Below, piece by piece: positions 22,169-34,675 of a DNA stretch of 64,000 nucleotides. Position 1 is the first letter of the stretch; the number at the start of each line of letters is the position of its first letter. The translations under genes and the position numbers were made by a program. Source of the DNA: Podospora pseudocomata (Eukaryota; Ascomycota; Sordariomycetes; Sordariales; Podosporaceae); the NCBI RefSeq assembly GCF_035222375.1, contig NW_026946363.1:3596001-3660000 (forward strand), written 5' to 3'. The notes beneath the pieces were generated by a model. It was not told the DNA's origin. It did not search any database and was given only the letters and a program-made list of their open reading frames with translations.

Positions 22169-23478
22169 ATGCCACCTCCAGTTCGCAATAGACAGAGCCT
22201 ATCCAAGGACAAGTTTGTGGGATACTTTGCACCACTGAAAAGTCAGACATACCACGAATCCACCCAATCTAGAGGAGGCGGAGTTGGAAGGTTAGTTCTC
22301 TAATCTGAACGTCTTGTGGTAGGCATGGCTCATTCGAATCCAATTCCAGTATTCGCTCGGTAGCTTGGAATCCCGTTGGAAGCCTTGTCGCAACTGGTTC
22401 GGCTGACAGAACCCTTCGTGTTTGTAAGCGATTCAGATATCACCTAGCCACCACCGGTCGAAGCTCACAAGCATGCTAGGGAATCCTGAAAAGCCCAATG
22501 CGCGGTTCTCGACCGATTTAAAGGGTCATGCTGCAGGCATTGAGAAAGTGGCCTTCAATCCCGTCAAGGATGCAGAACTTTGCAGTCTCAGCAAGGACGG
22601 TGTTGCCAAGTTCTGGGATGTAAGAACGAAAGCCTGTGTGAACGAGGTCAAGGACCTTGGAGATGCACACGCCCTCGCCTGGGCCCCTGATGGGTCCTCA
22701 CTTCTTGTAGGAAACAGGGTGAGTTTACCAAATGACTGTCACTGCAGCATGGACGACTGACTTGGCTTGAACGCAAACAGAGTGGCGGGCTTTTCCGAAT
22801 CTCCCCAACCGAGTCCGCCATTCTTTCATCTCATCCACAGCCCGTTGAGGCGTACCAGATGTCCTTTTGTTGGTCGGGCAAGAAAGTATTTCTCCCGACA
22901 AGGGACGGAAGTATCCGCATCTTGTCTTATCCTGAGCTGGAGCCGATTCTGCGCGTCAACCATGCCGTCAAGCCTGGCGAGTCAGATGAGTTTATTCTCA
23001 AGGGCCACACAGCCCCATGCCTGACGACCGAACTGTCACCCACCGGAAAGTACCTTGCAACAGGAGGGGGGGACGCAATTATGTCTCTATTTGAGACCCA
23101 AGACTGGATCTGCAAGCGTACGAATACACGCATCGTCGGGCCAGTGAAGAGCATCAGTATGACAACAAACCCCCTATCATGGCCTGTACATTCATGCTAA
23201 TCTGATTATAGGCTTCACGTTCGATGGTCGATATGTCGTCGGTGCCTGTGAAGACGGTATGGCAGTCTGTCACTTTTCTAAAATAGAAAACCTGATGCTA
23301 ATTCGATCTTACAGGCCCTGGTTTGGATGTCACCCATACAGAGACAGGGGAGCATATTCACACGTTCAAAACAGCTGGACCTTGTCATGCCTTAGCGTGG
23401 GCACCAACTAGGTATTGTCTGGCCTATAGTGATCTGGGGATTCTACGCATCATTGGACTCGATGCGGATAGAAAATAA
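22169..23478 (+). CDS. tex1: THO/TREX complex WD40 subunit Tex1 (THOC3)
   Basis: WD40 beta-propeller subunit of the THO complex, which couples transcription elongation to mRNP packaging and nuclear export. Six exons: 22169..22290, 22350..22423, 22480..22718, 22781..23156, 23212..23256, 23315..23478; 339 aa. The start MPPPVRNRQSLSKDKFVGYFAPLKS is followed by blades with WD-like ends (SVAWNPVGSLVATGSADRTLRVW, KDGVAKFWDVR, LKGHTAPCLTTELSPTGKYLATGGGD, SFTFDGRYVVGACED). It finishes AYSDLGILRIIGLDADRK. The introns are 46-62 nt with canonical ends; none alone shows in a simple ORF search, so this gene is easily fragmented. The length is close to THOC3 of other species (about 340-350 aa). Confidence 0.93.
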
Positions 23479-25439
23479 GGGGCAATGGGCTGCCAGACGA
23501 CGGCACATAAATCAGCAGTGTGGTAAGCTGCCCCAGATTCAAGGCGAACGGTGCCCAGGCTTGTTGATACGTCTAGCCCCTTGCGTTCGCTCATTCCAAC
23601 AATCGCCGGGGGAGGCTCGGCATGGAGACAAGCGAGCTTTCGGCCAGGTGTGGCCGTGACGGCAGGGCTATCAGCACGGTGCAAAATTACCCCGACTTGA
23701 CGACCATTTTCAGGGACGGCTATGGGATCGCCATAGATCGAGGTGGCTGTGCGTGGGCCCTGTCTGGAAGATGCTTTTGAAGGCAAAAATATATATGCTA
23801 ATGACGGAAACCACGTGGAAGAGATGTCAGTCCAGGCGAGACGGGTCGTGAAACCACGGCCAATGGGAGGAAGTTGTACGTTGAAAACAGAGCTCATGTG
23901 GTACAGCTATCATGTATTGTTACGGACCACGCAGTATGGCAGGCCCCATACACTAGCGAAATGCTTCCATCAATGAAGATAATGATTACAGCCTACTCTT
24001 TTACACTGACCTAGCAGTTGTGGACAGGAAAAGGCTTGTCCTCTTACCACTTTTTAAACTTCATAACCACAACAACAAGGATTTTCTGAACTCAAAGGAA
24101 TTAGTTAGCCAATCAGAGCGTCATCAGATAGAGGAAGATGCAGAGAAGGGTGTGGAACAGACAATCTGGCGGGCTGTGACTATTAATAATACTACCTACC
24201 ATACAGGGGACAAAGGGGATGCATCAGAGAGGCACAATTGGGTACGTCTGACGCTTCACAACTCTCACAAATGCAGAACACAAACTGTGAAAATAAACTG
24301 TGTATACAACAGACGGGAGGGTAGATAGGCTGGGAGAGATAAATGGGGCTGAAGCATAAATGTTTGCTCAAGTCGACCACCTAGGCCTGAATAGTACAAG
24401 GGCCCGTGATGCTTCTAAAAACGGTCTTCCATCGCAAGCCCAAGATGCAGGTGCTTGGCCGTTGGGATGATCGATTCGGCGGGGCCCGTTGAGCTGTGCT
24501 GGTAGCGCATCGTCAAACGGGGCGGGCGGAAACCTGGAAGGAGGGGTCATCATCAAACGGTAACGTGGGGATGGCAAGCTCTATCGAAAGGATACCGTGT
24601 GCTGTTTCTCCATTGGTCTGTCGTCGCTGGATGTGGGACACGACTGCGGCGCTGTTGCCTTGCGCACCAAAGGGAAAAGGGTTCTGTACATTTGCTTCAT
24701 TTGGCTGCCACTGCTAGCTTCGCATCGCATCCATCTCATTTGCATGGTTGTGGGACTTTCAAACGGCCTGGAGAGAACTATACCGTGACGCTCTCCCAGG
24801 GTTCCAATTCCGACCGTGTCACTTCAGTGTGATTGGAGACTGTCCGCGAATAGCACCTCGAAGGGCCGGACGGGGGCATCTGATACATTACATACCTCTC
24901 TCCTACCTACCCTTCATCTGCGCTCCATTAATTCCCTTACCGCTCTCTCTCACTTTCGACATCTCACAGCCCGAGTCAATCATCGGTGTCCCTGGCTGCG
25001 TATTCCCCGTGTTGTTGCACGACTTGCTCAAGTACACCCCCTCGCCGCCAATTATTTACTAGCAAAGCCTCAAGAAAGCGGAACGTCGATCAGCTGAAAG
25101 TGCCAGGTCCCAAGGACGTGGACACGGCACCTTTGCCTTTTCCACCTTAATTACTTCCCCAACACCAACTCAACGAGTGCGCCGGACCTACCCCGTTCTG
25201 CCGCAACCCAGCTCTTCGTCTTCTATGATAACCCTCCGAACACCGGATCTCAGTTGCGCTGTCACCGGAAGCGCTTGTGCACAGTGTTACTAATAGGCGA
25301 TTGAGAGATACACAGTCCAGAGAATTCACATTGAACGCTCGCCGGGCCATACCATTGGAGCCCGCAGCCTGGGCAAAGGACCCCAACGACTTATACTCTA
25401 CCAATTCCCCCTTTTGGTTGCAAAGCAACGTGTTACACT
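23479..25439. other. Intergenic, tex1 3' flank and Zn2Cys6 gene promoter
   Basis: Nearly 2 kb. The best open frame (23424-23897 minus, 157 codons) overlaps the end of tex1 and has no recognisable family. 24880-25060 is C/T-rich, as in promoters just upstream of the transcription factor gene. Nothing else seen. Confidence 0.4.
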
Positions 25440-28371
25440 ATGTCGTCCTCTTCTTCAGCTACTCCTCCTGACACCATCATGTTGTCGGATCCCACTGCCG
25501 ATATTGGAGACGCCGTCAATCGCATTGACGTACCAGCTGGAGGCAACTCAAGCGTCCCAAAGACGAAACGGCTGGCTTGTATGATATGCAGGAAAAGGAA
25601 GCTGAAGTGTGATGGCATCAAACCTAGCTGCAGCACCTGCTCCCGTCTCGGGCACGCCTGTCAGTATGATGAAGTCAGGAGAAAGAGCGGGCCCAAGAGA
25701 GGCTATGTGAAGGCGCTGGAAGAACGATTGAGTATGCAGCCTTGATTTCGGCGAACCCGGCCGACTGTTATGTCTATGAGACATGTGCTAATTCATGCCA
25801 TGCAGAACAAGTTGAGACCATGCTTAAGTCCCAGGAGGTCACGTCAACAAGTCCGGATGGAAGCAAAGCCATGCCCACATCTGTCGACAGCGGATCGAAG
25901 CAACAGCGCCCTATGAACCAACGAGCCGCTGCGACGGCAAACTTCAATGTCACAGATCCCTCCATCGGGATCGCAAGCAGCCGGGACATGGATCGATGGC
26001 CATTCAACCCCGAGTCTCCGAACAGGGTCGACGAGTTCAACTTCAATAGTAACATGATGGGGATGAGCGCGGTCGATGGAAACTTCACATGGGAGATGAT
26101 TGGGCTGGGACTGGAAGAGCCATTACCTCCCCAAGAGACCATCGATGAACTGTAAGCTAAGGCTGTATCCTGGTTATAGGAATCCTCCTCGCTAACGTTC
26201 TCCTAGTCACCAGATTTACTTTGAAAAGATTCACCCTTCAGTACCCATGATTCACAAATACCGGTATCTGGCTGCTATGAACCTGTAGGTGGCCATCATT
26301 AAGCCAAGATTCGACACACGGCTGACAACTTGACAGCGCCCCTGCACAACGCCCGCCTGTCTGCCTCCGGTATGCCATGTGGACATTGGCATGTTCCGTC
26401 ACCGAAAAATATCAAAATCTCAAGGACCTTTTCTACCAGAGGGCACGAAAATATGTTGAAGCGGATTACATCAAGGGGTACGGTGAACACATGATCTCGG
26501 TAGCTCATGCGCAAACGCATGTCCTTCTTTCGTCGTATGAGTTCAAGTGGATGTACTTTCCTCGAGCGTGGATGAGCACAGGTTCAGCTGTCCGGCTGTG
26601 TCAGATGTGAGTGGTGCCATGCATGATCGGGCTAAGAGGTGTGCTAACAATGTACCAGGATTGGCCTCCACCGCCTGGATGGTGCTGGTCTGGATGTGAA
26701 GCAGTGCCTACCACCAGCTCGTGACTGGACAGAGCGGGAAGAAAGGAGGAGGACATTCTGGATGGTTTTCTGCCAAGATCGATATGCGAGTATCGGCACG
26801 GGGTGGCCTATGACTATTGACGAAAAGGACATCCTGACGAACCTCCCATCATCAGACGAAGCGTTCGAACATAGTCGCCCCGAACAAACGCCATCCCTCG
26901 CAAACGCCATGAGCCCTCAAGGTGCCGGGAAACTCACGGCTTTTGGCGGCATTGTTCTTTTGGCTTGTTTATTTGGTCGCAACCTCGTACACCTCCATCG
27001 TCCAGATGCAGACGAGCGCGACCACGACCTCAATGGCGACTTCTGGAAGAGACATCGTCAGCTGGACAACATTCTACTCAACACCTCTCTATGTCTGCCT
27101 TCCCAGCTCAAACTGCCAAACGGCTTGACGAACCCCAATATTGTCTTCATGAACATGTGCATACACACCTCCACCATTTGCCTTCACCAGGCTGCCATCT
27201 TCAAGGCAGACAAGAACAGGTTACCAAACTCGGTGAGCTCAGAAAGCAAAGTCCGTTGCATCACATCAGCCAACGAGATCGCAAGCATAATGAGAATGAT
27301 ATCTCATCTCGACTTGTCCGCGGTACGGCATTTCTTCAAGTTTTCCAAGGTTTTATCATTGCTGACGTCTGTCCAGATGAACCCCTTTATATCTTTCTGT
27401 CTTTACGTCTCAGCTCGGGTGTTTGTACAGTATCTCAAGAGCAGGCCCGACGACAGCCAAACCGCCGATTCGTTACGCTTCCTTCTTGCGGCCATGAGTG
27501 CCCTCAAAAAACGAAACCCTCTGACAGAATCCTTCCTGGTTCAGTTGGACGTGGATCTAGAAGCCCTTGGTGTGCGAATTCCAAAACTGAAGAGCGCTTT
27601 TCCACGAAGCACCGATAGTGTATGTCGCTTCCATCTACCTTGTTCAAGCATATAAATTTCTAACATCCTTTGCAGCCAGGTCCGTCAAGGAATCCACATT
27701 CGAGCCAACTCAACCGCGTTCGCGAGGAAGCGACCAGGAATGGTGTACCCTACACCAACGAATGCCACTTCTTGAAGGGCATGGGCGACGACGGCAACCC
27801 AGCAAACGCACCTGACATCGTCGATGCCGACCCCCCGAACCCAAACATCTCTGGCTTCCCAGCGACAGAGCCAGCCAACCTCCCAACACGCGAACGCGCC
27901 CAGGCTCCCTATTTACCAGCACAGGGACTAATGCCACACAGCTATCCAGAATATGGTGCCCCAGAAATAGACCCAGGCAACAACGACATGTCCGGCACAC
28001 CACCCAGCGGCGGGCAGTCAAGCCGACCAACGCCCAATTCGAGCACCGCATCCGAGACGCTTTCTAATCTGACGCCTGGGGGGAATACGTTCGAGACGAC
28101 AAGTCCGCCATCATCGCTGAAGAATCTGATGAATATGCCGGGGACTACAACGCAGGGAGAGATGGGGGCGAATAATGTCGGTTTCAATTTCAACGATCCG
28201 CCTTTTGTGTTGGGCTCTGGGGTGTCGGAGTATCCTGTGCCGAGCGGATGGGGAGGGGCGGGGGACATGTCTGTGCAGGCGGGGATGACGCCGGGGACGG
28301 AGAGAATGCTGCAGTCGATGATGGCCGGGTCGATAGATGCTATGGATATGGGGTGGGATCCGAATACGTAG
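25440..28371 (+). CDS. Zn2Cys6 fungal-specific transcription factor
   Basis: Nuclear DNA-binding regulator. Seven exons: 25440..25731, 25806..26151, 26207..26284, 26337..26606, 26659..27322, 27377..27619, 27676..28371; 862 aa. A binuclear zinc cluster lies at residues 47-74 (CMICRKRKLKC...C..C......C, spacing CX2CX6CX6CX2CX6C), followed by KSGPKRGYVKALEERLKQVETML, a linker plus short coiled coil for dimerisation. Residues about 210-560 are the fungal-specific TF domain (IHPSVPMIHKYRYL, AWMSTGSAVRLCQMIGLHRLDG, REERRRTFWMVFCQDRYAS). The last ~230 residues are Pro/Ser/Gly/Asn-rich, probably an activation region. Intron 5 (27323-27376) is 54 nt, in frame and stop-free, but the consensus SHLDLSA-MNPFISFCLYVSARVF supports splicing. 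The target pathway is not deducible. Convergent with the permease gene. Confidence 0.9.
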
Positions 28372-29069
28372 GTAGGGTCTTGGTTGCTATCTATTCCTGA
28401 AAGAGGGTTACAAACTTGGTGTTCTGGAGGCTTCACTGTTGATACACATTACATGTTCAAGTCGATATCACGATATCACTCATGGTGATGGCAGCGATTG
28501 CAGCTGGTTGAATATATCTCTCGGCTTTTGATTTGAAGAATATTATGATATATCCCAATTTGTAGACAGACTGTCATGAGAAATTGTAAATCACAAACAA
28601 TCCTTGATTGATAGAAACGGGTTAGCAGTCCTGTCCATTATTGAGAGCTCTTGAGTTACAATACCTCTGTCGATATCACTCAATGAATGAACCACCATAT
28701 CAAACTGCTCCCGTGAGCCACATGTCAAGGCTTGTGTGGCCACTGTCATTAAGGCTGGCAACTCAATCAAGATTCTAGATCATGTTATGCTTGCTGGTGG
28801 TTCAGCTGAGGGGAATGCAGTGTCAAGTTGGACAAGCCATCGCAGCTGGCCGTACATAGTTGGTCACAAAAAGGGGTCTAAAAACAAGCCAGCTCAGTTA
28901 CACTGCCACACACCATCATTACTATCCCGTCCGTCCATAATTAGTAGCATAAAGATAATCCCAAAAAGTGCCCTGAGCCCACAGTATCAACATTTCCCAG
29001 AACAAGTACGAAAATAGACACAAAAGCCCAAACTGAGACCGCCACATCCCCTGATTATTCTCCCCTCGC
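28372..29069. other. Intergenic, convergent
   Basis: AT-richer 3' flanks with short palindromic ATATC-type repeats near 28460-28560. No gene. Confidence 0.4.
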
Positions 29070-31650
29070 TCACCTAGCCGGCAACTCAATGGTACCATTC
29101 ACAACATTGACAACACCGCCACCCCGTTGAAAATGATTAGCGTTCCCTCCCCTGAGGGGATACTGCCCCCCTATCGCCCCCTCCATCACCGCTTCGTTCC
29201 CATCCGAGTGTTTCCTCCCCTTCCCAACCCGAAACCGAACCTTGTCCCTCATCACCGCCCACTTATTCCTCACCCCAAAGACCTGGCCCTCCGCAACCGC
29301 ACCCGGATACCCCCCTCCCAATTCTTCCAGACTTTTTGTCTCTAATCTCCTCTTCAGCTCCCCGTCTGGGGTGCTGTCATGGACGACGCGCTGCACATCA
29401 GGCAGATACGCCCATGAATAGAGCGCTCCCAAGGCCATAAAGGTTGCAAACAGCAAAAAGACAAGCCCTTGTCTCGTTGTAGATTTGTAGCCCGCGTTGA
29501 TGCCGTACACGATGAGCACCGCGACGATGGAGCCGACCTTTCCTGCTGCGGCCGAAATTCCGTGACTTTTGGACACCATACTGTCAGATTTACCTACCCA
29601 CTGGGTTGAAAGTGAAGTTGAAGAAAAACTTACCAAGTACACCGATAACACGTCGGGAAAATTTCGGCCGGGATGATAAAGGTAAGTGTATTCGCCCCTA
29701 AACCGGTCAGTCTCTCTCTCTCTCTCCCTCTGTCTCTCTGTCTCTCTGTCTGTCTGCCCCACAAATAGCTAAAAAAAAACATCGCCGAAGAAGAAGGGGG
29801 ACTCACCAAAATTAAACATGAAATGACAAATCGCCACGCACACCACCGTCCCCCAACTCCTCTCCGTGTGCGCCACCCCATAATACAGCCCCCCCGTCAC
29901 CAGGAACAACACCGTCAGCACCCCAAAGCTAGCCGTCAACCACTCCCTCCTCGGTATCCTGTTCGCAAACACGACAAAGCACGCGCTCCCCGCTATCGAA
30001 GCGAGGGACACGGTTAACAGATACTGCTTCGTCTGCTCGATCAACGTCTCATAGATAGTATTGCACGGCTTTGTGGCGTCCGTCTGCCAGGTGGGCAACC
30101 CGCTCCCGGCAGCCCAGGATGGCACGGCTGACCCAGGTGTGTTCCAACATTCGAGATCAGCGGTGATGCTCACCGCGTCGGTGGTGGCCCAGAGGTCAGA
30201 CAGCGTGCCGCGGTTGTCGAGCGAGAAGCCATAGAACGAAACGTCGAGGTAGAACCACGTCATGGAGGTTCCCAGGAGGTAGTACCAGTTCTTGTCGCGG
30301 ATGAAAAAGTTGTAGAGGTCCGACATGGAGAACTGCAGAGAGGTGGCGGGTTCATCGGGCTCTGGCGGACTGGCGGGGAGGGTCAAGGTGCCGCCCCCGT
30401 TGGCAATTGTCTGAACCGTGTGGCCGTTGGAAGAGGGGACGCCATTGCTGTTGTTCTCGTTCCCGGGGGCTCCGTAGACCCGTTGGGTGTCCCTGAAGGC
30501 GTTGCCGGGCTTGTTTTTTACTTCGAGGGTGTACAGCCCGCAATCGTACAGGAAGAAGCGGAAGATGATGGCCAAGATGGCGGGGACGGCGCCAGATCCG
30601 ATGACTATACGCCAGATGCCATCGATTATTCTCTTGCACTCTTCTTCGTTGCGGGTATCAATTCCGCATTGCAGTTCGTGCAGCCTGTGGGCTCTGTTCT
30701 CGCCTAACAGGACGAACAATCCCACCAGCTGGGCTAGAGCCTGGCCGACCGGTTGCATGAGAAATACCGACGACAGCATTGTTGCTCTTGAGGAGGTGCT
30801 TGACCATTCTGATGTTATCACTGCCGACAAGGGGTATTCGGCGCCGATGCCTGGGAACGAGGTTAGAAATCAGGTTTGGTTCAGGGGGTGTCTGGGGCAT
30901 CTTACCAATACCCATCACAAACCGCCACTACACACACACTTGCATTAGAGTTATTCAGCTTATTCAGAGCGACGGTTGCTTCAACTTACAAAAGTAAACA
31001 AAGCCAGAAACGAAATATCCCCATAACCTGTGCTCGTTGTGGCGACCCCTATAGTCGAGACGATCACGAGCACAAGCTCAATTCCGTACAATCTCGTCCT
31101 CCCATATTTATCGGCAAGATAGCCAAACAACAGTTGACCGACCACAGACCTAATCACAAGACATGTCAGCAAACGCGAGCGTGCTATCACACAGTCATAA
31201 TCATTTACCCAAGCAGCGTGAAAAAGTTGATGATCAACCCACACCATCTCTCATGAGGAAAGTACACAAACGACAGAGAGGCGAGAATGACATTGGTCGC
31301 GAAGAGGTTGTATCTAAATTGCCACCAAAAAAATGTTAGAAAAATCGGCGGCGCGTCGTGGGTGAGAGATGAGCGAGTGTAAGACGCACGAATCAGTAAG
31401 AAAACCCGAAGCTGCCACCCCCCAGATCCGAAGATTCCACGAGTTCAAATCCAATTCATACCGAAGCTGCTGGCGATCCTGTGTGGGGGAGAGTTGTTTA
31501 TAGTTGTTAGCCCATGGTCATGTTCATGGCCCAAAACATACAGGAAAAAGTTCCCACCTGAAGGTCTCGTGGCGGCAGCCCTGAGCTGTCCTCATCCAGA
31601 TACCCTCTGTTCCTCTTCCGTTCGGGATCGGGATACATACGGCCAGTCAT
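29070..31650 (-). CDS. MFS permease, PHS (phosphate/organophosphate:H+ symporter) family
   Basis: Plasma-membrane transporter resembling Pho84/Git1-type permeases that import phosphate or glycerophosphodiesters with protons. Eight exons: complement(29070..29565, 29634..29697, 29807..30850, 30906..30927, 30990..31149, 31209..31313, 31462..31478, 31558..31650); 666 aa. Two exons are tiny (17 and 22 nt). The N-terminal half shows YNLFATNVILASLSFVYF, GQLLFGYLADKYGRTRLYG (MFS signature between TM2 and TM3) and WRFVMGIGIGAEYPLSAVITSEW, the PHS hallmark. A long cytoplasmic loop (Gly/Asn/Ser/Pro) precedes TM7. A loop of ~65 residues around a Cys pair lies between TM7 and TM8, longer than usual. The C-half keeps [29 protein letters not shown]; the tail of ~110 residues is cytoplasmic. 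Substrate uncertain. Confidence 0.88.
29709..29756. repeat. (CT)n/(CTGT)n microsatellite in a permease intron
   Basis: A run of CT and CTGT units lies inside the intron 29698-29806, on the plus strand; it reads GA/ACAG on the transcript, away from both splice sites. Confidence 0.8.
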
Positions 31651-32452
31651 CGGGACAAGTGTGCTCGAGGCTCAAAAACACTTTTTCTCGCCGCTAGTCG
31701 CTCATGGTGTTGAGAAAGCGATAAAGATGGGGGACTGGGGCAGCAGACAGCAAGCATCTGTCCATGATAAAAACTGAAGCTTGGCTAACATGGTCGTTTC
31801 AAAATCGGGATGGCGTCCCAGGTGTGCTAATTACTACCAGGCTTCTTCTAGCCTCAGACATAAGGGGGTACGTATTCTATCAACCTAGCCCAACTCGGAG
31901 GAGTGTGGGTGGTGATTAATTACTGATTGAGCAGGTGGGGAAGGGGAAGCTGAAGTGAACTGAGGCTTGGCCTCTTCCAGACCCCTGAACTACTTCCGAA
32001 CCCCAACTACAGCAACTGCAGAGGGAGAAAGGACTCTTCACCCCGCATGCTATGTAGGTGGCTTGACCAGGCTACAGTGTTGTTCAGAGGGATGGCCTAT
32101 CTACAGGTTCGGCGCCCGGTCTGGAAAGCCAGTTCTGCCGGTAGTGTCGTTCGGTTGTGAGGAAAGAACATGAGAAAGTGAGGTGGTTGATGGCATGTTG
32201 GGTGTGACAGCGGCATGTCTTTCGCCAAGCGATTTCGACAAGCGGGATGTGAACTTGGCACACATGAGGGATTGGCCTGCAAACACACCAATGGCATCTC
32301 TTAAACAGAGCTCGCAGTGCCCTTCGGAAGCCCCATTGGCTGAGTCAATTCAATGACACTGTGGGGCATCGGACTTCTCAGGATGCATAGCATGATGGTA
32401 GAGAACTGGTAGATTTATGGGTATTGTACTGTGTCTCAAGGCTCTACGTAAA
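31651..32452. other. Permease upstream region
   Basis: About 800 bp between the permease start and the 3' end of the HTH gene, both minus strand. It presumably contains the permease promoter. No ORF of interest. Confidence 0.4.
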
Positions 32453-33553
32453 TTAGTTGACAAAATCAAGTCGCTGTTCAAGTTGCTCTTTCGCACTGTA
32501 GCCGTCGACACCTAGCGATAAATTCAGAGTATCGTCGTTACCTGACTTCGAACCTTGGGGCGTTGGTGCCGCGATAGGTGTTTCCAGGCGCCAAAACTGT
32601 TGCTGCTGCTGTTGCTGTTGTGGCTGTGTTGTGCTGTGAATCTGGTGTTGCTGTTGTTGCTGAGGTGGGAGTGGGTGCTGATACTGATGGTGAAGCTGGT
32701 GATGTGGTTGTGTGTGTTGTTGCCGAGGCTGTTGTTGCGGTCGTTGTTGCAGTTGTGGCAGCGGCTGTTGCTGACTGTTTTGCGGTTGGACAGCTTGCTG
32801 TTGAGCATCCCCTTGGAGCTGGAAAGGCGAGTCTTGTCGAAGAGGCGACACAGCCATAGAACCAGACTCGCTGCTTGACTTGTCATCGGTTGCGGTGATG
32901 GGGCCAACACTCTGTTCATGCGCCTGTTCTTGACGTTGCTCATTGGCCTGCGTTTGCTGTTGAATCTCAGACGCGATGGAACGCCCCTCAGCTTCTCGCT
33001 CCTTCCTCGACTTGATGCGAGCACACCGGCCTATTCTTCTCATGGTCCCATAGGCCTTTTTGAGCTTTCTGCTGATGGTCGGGAGACTGACTTCGAGGCC
33101 AGTTGTTGTCTTCAGATACAACTGCATGTCATCAAGAAGGGCATCTGGATGGTCTTTGTGCCAAGCCAACAGCTTCTAGAATTGCCTGTTAGGAACGATG
33201 CTGGAGACAATCAGGCATGGGACTGTTCATCATACCTCGAGGTGGTGCTCCTTGAACTTCTCAGCATTTTTGCTGACATCCTTGTGTTTGGCCAACTGGC
33301 CAGTTTGGATATATTCAGCTCGACGACGACGCACCGTCCGCTCATCCACACCCATCACCCATGCGATCTCATGGTTGGTGAGTTTGGATATCTGGAGGAG
33401 CTTGGTAAGAATGGCTCGATGGTCATCGCTGTTGACAGACACGTCAGCAACTCCAAACGAGAAGTCACGCGGTATCAGAGTTTGTAGGGGCACAGGGGAA
33501 GAGAAAGGAAGTCCAGGTAAAGTGCGGTCCTACGAGATTCTTTTGCCAGTCAT
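32453..33553 (-). CDS. HTH protein derived from a Tc1/IS630-type transposase DNA-binding region, with Gln-rich tail
   Basis: Exons complement(32453..33175, 33236..33428, 33534..33553) give 311 aa. Exon 1 is only 20 nt (MTGKRIS); it was inferred because the second exon has no ATG and the join gives MTGKRISDDHRAILTKLL, a natural start. Residues ~8-50 (KLTNHEIAWVMGVDERTVRRRRAEY) form a homeodomain-like helix-turn-helix. Residues ~72-120 (LAWHKDHPDALLDDMQLYL..GLEVSLPTISRKLKKAYG) form a winged-helix unit. This is the paired-like architecture at the N-terminus of IS630/Tc1/mariner transposases; the DDE catalytic domain is absent. From ~140 to ~265 the chain is Gln/His/Pro-rich, encoded by long CAG/CAA runs. 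It has splicing, no TIRs and intact reading, so it is probably a host gene, perhaps a transcription factor. Function unknown. Confidence 0.75.
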
Positions 33554-34675
33554 TGCGATGAAACAAGGGGGGATGGGGCTACTGTTTGATGTCTTTTTCA
33601 AATGGGTTGCCGATTGAATGTCGTTATGGCCCCAGGCTCAACTCCAGCAAAAAACTGAGTGGGCACCGGTCCTGCACCCCGGGCGTTAAACGGTCTTGGC
33701 TCTCTATGCAGGTATGTACAGAGGGTTAGGGTTGTGCTCCGACAACCCTCTGGTTTCAACCTTTGGTCCCTTGCAGCTCTCTTGATGAATCCCAGGTGGA
33801 TCATCACAACACACTATCAACCTCGTGTATAAGAAGTAGCAAGGGTACTCGATGGCAGCTGACTATGTAAAGTCTGGCCTCTGTTGTTCCGGCGTGGGGG
33901 TTGAGTTGCCATGAAGACATTCTTTTGTTTCCATCCGACTGATGCTAAATGATGCTCGTAGCCAAGGCCATCCAACGCACTCCATGCATCATGCATATTT
34001 TAGCCACATGTTGCATCGAACAAATCCCAGGCCCGTCTGCGAGCTCGTGGGCTGGCCCCTTGCGACTACTGCTCAGCATTCTGCCGCTATCGTCTGGTCC
34101 CTCAGCCCAATCAGCTTCACCCCCACCAGCAAGCAGCACTGGCAACCCCCCCTCATTAGTTACGGATTACCTACAAGGTGGCAGGATGGCCGGTGATGTG
34201 CATGGACAGTCCCAGCCGCCGGCCTGGTTCCTGAAGCTTGAAGAACACAAGCACCGCCTAACCCCAAGTCCCCATCTTAACACTACCTACTGATAGCTCA
34301 GACGAGGTCTCAGCCGCAATCACACCCTTCCTGTCGTACACACTTCCGCGACACTCTATCCCAGGCTCCCAGGCGTTACGAGACGACAGCCTCTTACGAC
34401 ATCGCCGTTGATATCAACCGCCGGATGGGCCCAGGTGGAGACTCATGTACATGCAGACTGAGACAGGCCTGATCCTTTATCATCTCCAAATTCGCTGACC
34501 GAGAGACATAACCTCCCATTCGGCTCCTCAACCCGAAACTGAGAACCGGAAAAACCCATCCTTGAAGCTTGTCCCCCGATCTCGGGGCATTTGTAAACCG
34601 CCCTCACGTGAGGAGACACTTGGTTTCTCTTTTTGCAGGAAAAGCATCAATCCTGGAACAGGCGCGTCCCCTACA
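33554..34675. promoter_or_regulatory. Divergent upstream region, HTH gene / 34676 gene
   Basis: 1.1 kb between two start codons. A polypyrimidine-AG acceptor-like end (TTTTTGCAG, ending at 34638) lies just before the downstream start and may mark a 5' UTR intron. Confidence 0.35.

Noticed and set aside
23424-23897. 157-codon minus-strand ORF
   Set aside because: Overlaps the end of tex1 antisense, no recognisable domain, no splice or start context; probably chance.
31428-31462. GTTCAAATCC, B-box-like tRNA signal
   Set aside because: No acceptor, D or anticodon stem can be built; lies in a permease intron.
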